Shown: piece after piece, positions 5,603 to 11,442 of the stretch
Layout of the letters: each line of letters begins with the position of its first letter
How positions within the stretch are numbered: position 1 is the first letter of the stretch
Assembly: GCA_964517355.1 (NCBI GenBank)
Contig: CAZFCK010000150.1
Coordinates: 1 to 11,442, forward strand
Reading direction: 5' to 3'
Source of the DNA: CAZFCK01 sp964517355
GTDB lineage: Bacteria > Desulfobacterota > Desulfovibrionia > Desulfovibrionales > Desulfovibrionaceae
Length of the DNA: 11,442 bases
Translations under genes and position numbers: made by a program
The notes under the pieces: generated by a model
Databases searched by the model: none
What the model was told of the DNA's origin: nothing
What the model saw: the letters and a program-made list of their open reading frames with translations, nothing else

Positions 5603-8080
5603 TCAAAAACCGCATGCGCCGCCCGGATCGCGCTTGGCGTTCTTATATCCCCATGCGGGGGCGTACTGCCGCGCATACTCGGCCAGCTGCCGCAGGCGCA
5701 CATCAACCACGTGGAACAAGGTGTTTTCCGGGAAATGCCCCTGCTCGCCGCGTGTTCCGGCCTGCATGCCGGTGAGCAGTTCCATGGCCTCCTCGATGCT
5801 TTGCACGGGATAGATATGGAAAAGGTCCTGTTCCACGGCCTTGACCACCTCGTCTTTGAGCATCAGGTGGTCGCGATTGTCCCAGGGCAGCAACACGCCA
5901 TGCTCCCCTGTGAGACCTTTGCGGCGGCAGACCTCGAAAAAGCCTTCGATCTTTCTTGTAACGCCGCCGACGGCCATGATTTGACCGCTTTGGTTCACAG
6001 CTCCGGTAAAAGCCAGGCATTGACGCACCGGCACCTGGGCCAAGGCCGAAAGCAAAGCCGCCAACTCCGCGCCGGATGCGGAATCGCCTTCCACGTGGGC
6101 GTAGCTCTGTTCGAAACACAGGCTACCAGTGAGCATGATGGGTTTGTTCTGCGCAAACTGCCCCACAAGATATGTCTTCAGGATCATCATGGCCTTGGTG
6201 TGAATGGGACCGCCGAGCTGGGCCTCGCGCTCGAGGTCGAGGATGCCGCCGTCGCCCACGCCCACGGTGCAGGCGATGCTGTGGGGCAGCCCAATTTCAT
6301 AATTGCCGTAGAAGCTGACGGAAAGGCCGTTGACGCGCCCCATGGCCTGACCGCTGGTGGCGACCCGGATCAACTCCCTGTCGTACTGCTCCATGAACTC
6401 TTCTTCATAGAGGTTGGAGCGGTAGTCGCGGGCGTTGCGGGCGCGGTTCAAAATGCCGGCGTCGACGCGGGCGCCGTTCTCCGCCCTGGCCAGGCTCGCG
6501 GCCTCGATCATCAGCTCACGCAGCAAAGGGAACATGACGGAAAGCTTCTGCTGGTCCTCGGCCAGCCGGGAACCGTAATCCACCAGCCCGGCCAGGGCGG
6601 TGCGGTCAAACGGCGGGAGATCGGCCTCGGTCACGATGCGCGCCAGTTGCAGACAGTAATCCTGCACGGATTCGGTGGTGCGCTCCACACTTTCCTGAAG
6701 ATGGGCTTTGATCTTGAAAAACTTAGGAAAACGGTCGTCAAGTTCCAACAGCATTTCATAGGTGTAATCCGTGCCTATGAGAATCACTTTGACATCCAGG
6801 GGAATGGGTTCCGGCTCAATGGTTTTGGTCTTGGCCTGTTCCTGTCCGTCGCCCGTGTCTTCGATACGGGCCTGCCCCGAGCGCAGCGCCCGCAACAGTC
6901 CCTCCCAGGCCGAGGAATTCTGCATCAGGTCTTCAGTGTGCAGCACGAGCACGCCGTGGTTGGCTCGGTGCAGGGACCCCGCCTTGATGAGCGTGAAATC
7001 CGTGACCAGGGCGCCCATTTCCGATTCCCGCTCGATGCAGCCCAGAAGATTATGGGCGGTGGGGTGGTCCTCCACGATCACGGGCGCGCCCTTGGTTTCC
7101 GAATTGTCCACAAACATGTTCACATCGTAGCGGTCGAAAAAATCGTCACCACCGCCCTGGCCCAAAATATCCAGAGGAGAGGATTGCGCCTGCTCCTGAG
7201 GGAGGAGCTGCGCGACATTATCCAAGAGGTCGTCGTAAACATCCTGCAAATAGCGCTTGAGCGTCGGCTCCTTGGCCTTGCGGTTGTAACGCCGCATCAA
7301 GGGCTTGAGGTGCTCCTTGAGGACCTCCTGCACCAGCTCCTTATCAAGATCCTGCTCGTTTTCACGCAGACCGCGTTCTTCGTCGCCGATTTTCCGCAAA
7401 ATTTGCGACATCTCCGACATGAGACGGTCACTGTTGTTTTTTACCTTCTGGCGTATGGCTGGGTCCAGTCGCTCAAACTCGTCGGTGTTGAGCAGCTTGC
7501 CTTCGATAAGGGGGTAGAGCGTCAGCGCCCCCTGGTCATCCATGTCCAGGTTGAATCCCTGCTCGGAGGCCTCGTTTTCCATTTCACTAACGAATTTCTC
7601 GCGCGTGGATTGATAATCGTCCAGAAGGGCGTTGCGGCGCTTGACATAGGCGTCTGCCTCATAGCGATTGGGCACCTCCTTGCGCACTTTGGAAAGGGCC
7701 GCGGCCAGATCTTCTTTGAACTTCCTCGCCAGGCCGGCAGGCAGACGCACCAGACGGGGTTTGTCCTGGTCCTTGAAATTATAGACGTACATCAAATCGG
7801 GGGGGGACTCTCCGGCACGTGCCCATGGAGTCAGATATTCATGCAAGAGATACGTGCGCCCGAGATTGGCCTCGCCTGAGAGATAAATGTTATATCCCCT
7901 ATCCTTGATGCGCATGCCCATTTCAAGCGCTTGCAGGGCCCTGGGCTGTCTCTTTGCCGCGATATGGGGCGCGATGTCTTCGGCCTGTTGCATAAAAGCC
8001 GTACTGTCGGCATGTACAATGTCTGCGGGGTCCATAAAAGCGCGCAGTTGCCGCGGCGGAAGCGGTCGTGGTTTTGCCAT
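5603..8080 (-). CDS. LonB-like ATP-dependent protease (AAA_32 / Lon C-terminal, COG1067 type)
   Basis: The 825-residue cytosolic protein has an N-terminal AAA part with a long helical insertion (about 110-300) and a C-terminal Lon peptidase domain (about 570-780). The Ser-Lys dyad is clear: EGDSASGAE places S667, and GGVTRKIEG places K710, a spacing of 43 as between S679 and K722 of E. coli Lon. The Walker A position reads GEANLGRT (69-76), with arginine where lysine is usual, and the Walker B position reads LVLHTED (378-384), with histidine where aspartate is usual. ATP hydrolysis may therefore be altered, though G-R-T is, as I recall, common in this branch of the family. There is no N-terminal Lon substrate domain. 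ATG 8080 has TAAGGA about 11 nt upstream; M16 lacks a ribosome binding site. It is divergent from panC. Confidence 0.92.
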   Translation of the reverse strand: MAKPRPLPPRQLRAFMDPADIVHADSTAFMQQAEDIAPHIAAKRQPRALQALEMGMRIKDRGYNIYLSGEANLGRTYLLHEYLTPWARAGESPPDLMYVYNFKDQDKPRLVRLPAGLARKFKEDLAAALSKVRKEVPNRYEADAYVKRRNALLDDYQSTREKFVSEMENEASEQGFNLDMDDQGALTLYPLIEGKLLNTDEFERLDPAIRQKVKNNSDRLMSEMSQILRKIGDEERGLRENEQDLDKELVQEVLKEHLKPLMRRYNRKAKEPTLKRYLQDVYDDLLDNVAQLLPQEQAQSSPLDILGQGGGDDFFDRYDVNMFVDNSETKGAPVIVEDHPTAHNLLGCIERESEMGALVTDFTLIKAGSLHRANHGVLVLHTEDLMQNSSAWEGLLRALRSGQARIEDTGDGQEQAKTKTIEPEPIPLDVKVILIGTDYTYEMLLELDDRFPKFFKIKAHLQESVERTTESVQDYCLQLARIVTEADLPPFDRTALAGLVDYGSRLAEDQQKLSVMFPLLRELMIEAASLARAENGARVDAGILNRARNARDYRSNLYEEEFMEQYDRELIRVATSGQAMGRVNGLSVSFYGNYEIGLPHSIACTVGVGDGGILDLEREAQLGGPIHTKAMMILKTYLVGQFAQNKPIMLTGSLCFEQSYAHVEGDSASGAELAALLSALAQVPVRQCLAFTGAVNQSGQIMAVGGVTRKIEGFFEVCRRKGLTGEHGVLLPWDNRDHLMLKDEVVKAVEQDLFHIYPVQSIEEAMELLTGMQAGTRGEQGHFPENTLFHVVDVRLRQLAEYARQYAPAWGYKNAKRDPGGACGF

Positions 8081-8253
8081 GTTTCTACGTATCCTTACGT
8101 TAGGAAAAATTTACGCCCGGGAACAGCGGCTAACCGCGAATTGTCGCGGATGCGGGGTTCACGAAGGGGGCGCTGCAGCGTATCATCACACGCGGCGTTG
8201 AATACGGCAAGGCCGGTTGAGCGGGCCGTACTATGTCCGTTGCGAACACATGC

Positions 8254-8282
8254 TGGACAAGTGGTGTTGATAAGGATATAAA
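8254..8282 (+). promoter_or_regulatory. Near-consensus sigma70 promoter for panC-DUF502-metK
   Basis: TGGACA at 8254-8259 (5 of 6) and TATAAA at 8277-8282 (5 of 6) are separated by exactly 17 nt. Transcription would start near 8289, leaving a leader of about 23 nt that holds only the AAGGAG ribosome binding site. The site lies within the 231-bp divergent gap to the protease gene. Confidence 0.7.
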
Positions 8283-8300
8283 TTATAGTTTTGAAAAATC

Positions 8301-8306
8301 AAGGAG
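8301..8306 (+). promoter_or_regulatory. Ribosome binding site deciding a GTG start for panC
   Basis: AAGGAG is 5 nt upstream of GTG 8312. The upstream in-frame TTG at 8291 lies before this site and too close to the predicted transcription start. Confidence 0.7.
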
Positions 8307-8311
8307 TGGAC

Positions 8312-9181
8312 GTGGAACAAATCGCTAATCCCCCACGCCTTCAGGATCTCTGCTGGAATTGGCGCAACAAGGGACTCATTACGGCGTTGGTGCCGACCAT
8401 GGGCTTTTTCCATGACGGCCATCTGGAACTCATGTCCTGGGCCAGGGCCAACGCGGACAAGGTGGTGGTTTCGCTCTTTGTGAACCCCAGCCAGTTCGCG
8501 CCCACCGAGGACTTGCAGGCGTACCCGCGCGACCCGGAACGTGACGCCGCCCTGGCGGCAGAGCGGGGCGTCGATGTCCTGTTCACTCCGGCCACGGAAA
8601 AAATGTACCTGTCGGGGCACGCCACGTGGGTTGAAGCTCCGGAACTGGCGGTAAATCTGTGCGGCAAGAGCCGCCCGACCCATTTTCGGGGCGTGGCCAC
8701 GGTGGTGACCAAACTGTTGATGCTCACCATCCCCACCTTGGCGGTTTTCGGAGAAAAGGACTATCAACAACTCGTCATCATCAGGCGCGTGGCCAAAGAC
8801 CTGAACATTCCCTCGCGGATCGTGGGCAGGCCCATAGTGCGCGAGCCGGACGGCCTGGCCCTGAGTTCCCGCAATATCTACCTGAGCCCGGAGGAACGGA
8901 CGCAGGCGCCCCGTTTGCAGGCCGGATTGGCCCTGGCTGCGGAACTTGTGGCCGGCGGACAGCGAAACGTCGAGGCATTGCGGACAGAGCTGCAACGCTA
9001 TTACCTGCGTGAGATGCCTTTGGCCAGACTGGACTATCTGGAATGCGTGGATGCGGACACCTTGCAGCCTGTGCGGGAAATCACCGGTCCGGTCCTTTTG
9101 GCGGTGGCCGCGTATTTCGGTAAGGCCAGACTTATCGACAACAAGGTGCTCCATGTGGGGCCTGGAACAGGCGGAAAATGA
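8312..9181 (+). CDS. panC: Pantothenate synthetase (pantoate-beta-alanine ligase)
   Basis: The 289-residue enzyme condenses pantoate and beta-alanine with ATP to pantothenate, the precursor of coenzyme A. The family motifs appear in order: VPTMGFFHDGH at 27-37 (the HxGH nucleotide-binding motif as H34-D-G-H37), VNPSQF at 57-62, YPRD at 71-74, FRGVATVVTKL at 125-135, FGEKDYQQL at 146-154, and REPDGLALSSRN at 177-188 with the KMSKS-like SSRN. Length is normal for PanC. The start is a GTG chosen from its Shine-Dalgarno. It heads a plus-strand operon: the DUF502 gene starts 13 nt after its stop. No panB or panD is in the window. Confidence 0.97.
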   Translation: MEQIANPPRLQDLCWNWRNKGLITALVPTMGFFHDGHLELMSWARANADKVVVSLFVNPSQFAPTEDLQAYPRDPERDAALAAERGVDVLFTPATEKMYLSGHATWVEAPELAVNLCGKSRPTHFRGVATVVTKLLMLTIPTLAVFGEKDYQQLVIIRRVAKDLNIPSRIVGRPIVREPDGLALSSRNIYLSPEERTQAPRLQAGLALAAELVAGGQRNVEALRTELQRYYLREMPLARLDYLECVDADTLQPVREITGPVLLAVAAYFGKARLIDNKVLHVGPGTGGK

Positions 9182-9194
9182 ACGCCGCTTTGCA

Positions 9195-9887
9195 ATGAAC
9201 GTGCTCAAACGATTGTATAGATTCATCCGCAGCAGTCTGAAAGCCAACCTGTTGGCCGGACTGCTGTTTCTCATGCCCCTGGTGGCGACGTTCTGGTTTA
9301 TCCACCTGTTGATAACATGGGTGGATAAAACCCTTCTCTTGCTGCCCAAGCAGTTTCGACCCGAGAATTTCCTGCCCTTTGAAATCCCGGGGCTGGGTTT
9401 CATACTGGTTTTCCTCGTGCTGGTCATCACCGGTTTTTTTGTGCGCAACCTGGTGGGGCGCAAGCTTGTGGCCCTGGGCGAACGCATCATGTCCTGTATT
9501 CCCTTTGTGAGTAAAGTTTACAGGTCGGTCAAAAAACTGGTAGAGACCATTTTCTCGGGGGCAGGCAAGGATTTTAAGCGCGTGGTCCTGGTCGAATACC
9601 CCAGACACGGCATTTACGCCCTGGCTTTCGTCACGGGCGAGGCAACGGGAGAAGTGCAGGATAAGACCGCACGCCGCTGCCTGAACGTGTTTTTACCCAC
9701 CACGCCCAATCCCACTTCGGGTTTTTATCTGCTGGTACCCGAAGAAGACGTGATTCCTTTGGATATGACCGTGGAGGAATCCTTTAAACTCTTGATGTCC
9801 GGCGGTATTTTGAGCCCTGAATCAGCTCCCGCCAAAGATAGGATCACAGGCGAAACCCCTGTGGCAAAAACTCTCATAGGAGGATAG
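9195..9887 (+). CDS. DUF502 family inner-membrane protein
   Basis: The 230-residue protein has a basic N-terminus (KRLYRFIRSSLKA), TM1 at about 20-41 and TM2 at about 66-85. A conserved soluble segment follows, with IPFVSKVYRSVKKLVE (102-117), VVLVEYPRHGIYALAFVTGE (130-149) and PTTPNPTSGF (168-177), which are hallmarks of DUF502. The family has no established function that I know of. The frame is open to 8946 inside panC, but the protein-like sequence starts at ATG 9195. There is no good Shine-Dalgarno in the 12 nt before it, so initiation may be coupled to termination of panC 13 nt upstream. Its final codons contain the metK ribosome binding site. Confidence 0.93.
   Translation: MNVLKRLYRFIRSSLKANLLAGLLFLMPLVATFWFIHLLITWVDKTLLLLPKQFRPENFLPFEIPGLGFILVFLVLVITGFFVRNLVGRKLVALGERIMSCIPFVSKVYRSVKKLVETIFSGAGKDFKRVVLVEYPRHGIYALAFVTGEATGEVQDKTARRCLNVFLPTTPNPTSGFYLLVPEEDVIPLDMTVEESFKLLMSGGILSPESAPAKDRITGETPVAKTLIGG
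9878..9883 (+). promoter_or_regulatory. Strong metK ribosome binding site inside the DUF502 3' end
   Basis: AGGAGG lies 7 nt before the metK ATG and forms part of the last codons of the DUF502 gene. This tightly couples the two genes and suggests high translation of metK. Confidence 0.8.
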
Positions 9888-9890
9888 GAC

Positions 9891-11057
9891 ATGATCCCTA
9901 AAGGCAATTACTTTTTCACTTCCGAATCCGTAACCGAAGGCCATCCCGATAAGGTTGCGGACCAAATTTCCGATGCCGTACTCGACGCGCTTCTTGCTCA
10001 GGACAAACGGTCTCGCGTTGCCTGTGAAACGCTCGTCACAACGGGGTTGGCGTTTATCGCGGGTGAAATCACCACGAACGGCTACGTGGATTTTCCGGCC
10101 ATCGTACGCGAAACCATCAAGAATATAGGGTATTGCAATTCAGATATGGGGTTTGACTGGAAGACCTGCGCAGTCATCTCCTCCATCGACAAACAAAGCC
10201 AGGATATCGCCCAGGGCGTGGATCGCGACGCTCCCGAATCCCAGGGCGCCGGCGACCAGGGCATGATGTTCGGCTTCGCCTGCACGGAAACCGATACGCT
10301 CATGCCCGCGCCCATTTTCTGGTCGCACAAGCTTTCGCGCCGTCTGGCCTATGTCCGCAAAGAGAATATCCTCGACTTCCTGCGCCCCGACGGCAAGACG
10401 GAAGTCTCCATCGAATATGAAAACGGCATACCCAAACGTATCGACACCGTGGTCATCGCCACCCAGCATTCGGACAACATTTCCCACCAGGATCTGTGCG
10501 ACGCCGTAAAGACCGAGGTCATCCACAAGACTCTGCCGCCTGAATTGGTGGACAAGAAAACCAGGATCTTCATCAACACCACCGGACGGTTCGTGATTGG
10601 CGGTCCCATGGGCGACTGCGGTCTCACCGGCCGCAAAATCATCCAGGATACCTACGGCGGCATGGGCAACCACGGCGGCGGCGCTTTTTCCGGAAAAGAT
10701 CCCTCCAAGGTGGACCGTTCCGGCGCGTATATGGCGCGCTACATCGCCAAAAACATCGTGGCCTCCGGCCTGGCTCCCCGTTGTGAAGTGCAGATCGCCT
10801 ACGTCATCGGCGTGGCCGAGCCTGTTTCCGTACGCGTGACCTCCCAGGGCTATGGTGAGATCCCGGACGAAATCTTGACCAAGGCCGCGCTGGAAGTCTT
10901 TGACATGCGCCCCTATTTCATCACCAAACAACTTGATCTGCTGCGCCCGATCTACAAAAACTCGGCGTGTTACGGCCACTTCGGCCGCGAGCGTCCCGAA
11001 TTCACTTGGGAAAAGACCGATAAAGTGGACGATCTGCTCACCGCCGCCAAAGTATAG
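9891..11057 (+). CDS. metK: S-adenosylmethionine synthetase (methionine adenosyltransferase)
   Basis: The 388-residue enzyme makes S-adenosylmethionine from methionine and ATP. It contains FTSESVTEGHPDKVADQISD (9-28) with the active-site H18, D20 and K21, the GAGDQG signature at 119-124 followed by MMFGFACTET, the NTTGRFVIGGPMGDCGLTGR stretch (229-248), and the second signature GGGAFSGKD at 262-270. All three subdomains are complete and the length is typical. It starts 3 nt after the DUF502 stop and ends 23 nt before a strong terminator, so it is the last gene of the panC operon. No SAM-responsive riboswitch is visible upstream. It is cytosolic and essential in most bacteria. Confidence 0.98.
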   Translation: MIPKGNYFFTSESVTEGHPDKVADQISDAVLDALLAQDKRSRVACETLVTTGLAFIAGEITTNGYVDFPAIVRETIKNIGYCNSDMGFDWKTCAVISSIDKQSQDIAQGVDRDAPESQGAGDQGMMFGFACTETDTLMPAPIFWSHKLSRRLAYVRKENILDFLRPDGKTEVSIEYENGIPKRIDTVVIATQHSDNISHQDLCDAVKTEVIHKTLPPELVDKKTRIFINTTGRFVIGGPMGDCGLTGRKIIQDTYGGMGNHGGGAFSGKDPSKVDRSGAYMARYIAKNIVASGLAPRCEVQIAYVIGVAEPVSVRVTSQGYGEIPDEILTKAALEVFDMRPYFITKQLDLLRPIYKNSACYGHFGRERPEFTWEKTDKVDDLLTAAKV

Positions 11058-11079
11058 CCGTCTCAACTATCCCGCGCAT

Positions 11080-11114
11080 AAAAGCCGGCTCCGCATCACG
11101 GAGCCGGCTTTTTT
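11080..11114 (+). terminator. Intrinsic terminator after metK
   Basis: A 14-bp stem AAAAGCCGGCTCCG pairs with CGGAGCCGGCTTTT around a 5-nt loop CATCA, and a T-run of six ends at 11114. It begins 22 nt after the metK stop codon. Confidence 0.93.
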
Positions 11115-11442
11115 CATAAGAACTCCCGAGAAAGATGAAACACGTTACCATTAATACCATTTCCCATTTCCAGATTAATTTATGAAAACTTCCGGGGGGA
11201 AACCAGCGCTGCTATCTTCATCCCTAGAGCATTTTCGCCTTGAAACAAGGCTCTCCCCTGAAACAATTTCCAATTGTTCCAGGGAAATGCATAAGAGCAT
11301 CTAGCGCTTTTCAAGCGTGAGATGCTCTAAGGCGCGATACGACCGCGCCCAAGGGCTGAAGTTTTTGAAAAAGGTTCTCCCCCCGGACCCATAAGCGCTA
11401 ACTTAAGCGGTATTTCATATATTTTGCCAATTGCAAACATCG
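11115..11442. other. Gene-free 3' region with repeats
   Basis: No coding sequence is supported. 11115-11222 shows nothing I recognise. 11223-11329 is the structured element listed separately. 11361-11391 (GTTTTTGAAAAAGGTTCTCC followed by a C-rich run) resembles the minus-strand reading of 5505-5530 and part of 2200-2220. The last 40 bases hold a small CGCT-AACTTA-AGCG hairpin near 11396-11409. Confidence 0.5.
11225..11329 (+). repeat. CTAGAGCA-type structured palindromic element (105 bp)
   Basis: The termini TAGAGCAT (11225-11232) and ATGCTCTA (11322-11329) are exact reverse complements. Inside are GCCTTG-AAA-CAAGGC (11237-11251), a 12-bp stem with one mismatch and a TCC loop (11256-11284), a closing helix GCATTT/AAATGC (11229-11234 and 11285-11290) that makes a three-way junction, and a 15-bp hairpin with one mismatch around a TTC loop (11294-11328). 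Positions 11223-11278 match the reverse complement of 1-56 at 54 of 56 positions. There is no ORF. It is probably a mobile non-autonomous palindromic unit, or else a conserved RNA structure. Confidence 0.8.

Noticed and set aside
5549..7879. A 776-codon open frame on the plus strand opposite the LonB-like gene
   Set aside because: It lies almost wholly antisense to a gene with clear catalytic motifs and has the His/Gln/Val-rich composition typical of an antisense shadow in GC-rich coding DNA. It has no ribosome binding site or recognisable domain.
8946..9194. N-terminal extension of the DUF502 protein into panC
   Set aside because: The sequence is a Trp/Arg/Cys-rich shadow of panC; the family's N-terminus begins at 9195.
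8231..9490. A 419-codon frame antisense to panC and the DUF502 gene
   Set aside because: It spans two real genes and their promoter on the opposite strand, with no domain or start signal.
9700..9890. SAM riboswitch before metK
   Set aside because: The sequence upstream is DUF502 coding sequence with no SAM-aptamer-like fold and only 3 nt of intergenic space.
10140..11066. A 308-codon frame antisense to metK
   Set aside because: Shadow of a strongly conserved gene; no independent support.
1..11442. tRNA, rRNA, CRISPR array or transposase gene
   Set aside because: I found no cloverleaf with a T-loop consensus, no rRNA-like segment, no regularly spaced direct repeats and no transposase motif on either strand.

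Overview
The window looks like a stretch of core chromosome from a moderately GC-rich Gram-negative bacterium. A sulfate-reducer-type deltaproteobacterium (Desulfovibrionaceae) fits best. The reasons are the panC, DUF502 and metK neighbourhood, the LonB-type protease, and intergenic repeats of the kind I recall from that group. This assignment is from memory and reading and was not checked by a search. I see no phage, plasmid, transposase, CRISPR array, rRNA or tRNA.

Layout. Positions 1-503 hold one arm of a structured repeat and mostly unexplained sequence. At 504-1240 (+) lie a HIT-domain hydrolase and an HU/IHF-type DNA-binding protein, 26 nt apart and probably one operon. At 1955-1227 (-) an RlpA lipoprotein (double-psi barrel plus SPOR domain) converges on the HU gene and overlaps its 3' end by 14 bp. 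After about 600 bp of repeat-rich spacer come two minus-strand cistrons: a two-TM potassium channel with an RCK domain (4230-3061) and a stand-alone cyclic-nucleotide-binding-domain protein (3059-2556). They are one nucleotide apart and probably translationally coupled. Upstream on the same strand are an unrecognised helical protein with a TPR-like C-terminus (5247-4432) and a large LonB-like protease (8080-5603). Divergent from the protease, and behind a near-consensus promoter, is a tight plus-strand operon of panC (pantothenate), a DUF502 membrane protein and metK (S-adenosylmethionine synthetase), closed by a strong intrinsic terminator at 11080-11114.

The genes are mostly housekeeping: cofactor supply (PanC, MetK), chromosome architecture (HU), cell-wall remodelling (RlpA), proteolysis (LonB) and ion homeostasis (channel plus CNB protein). 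The more unusual content is between genes. Two intergenic regions carry 105-129 bp elements bounded by CTAGAGCA/TGCTCTA ends and packed with internal hairpins. A second family (core about 47 bp, GC hairpin plus T-rich tail) recurs three times in both orientations. A near-identical 56-bp arm of the first type sits in inverted orientation at the two ends of the window, about 11.2 kb apart. The split cyclic-nucleotide-gated channel arrangement and the degenerate nucleotide-binding motifs of the LonB protein are the most interesting protein-level observations. I found no clear evidence of a wholly new multi-gene system.
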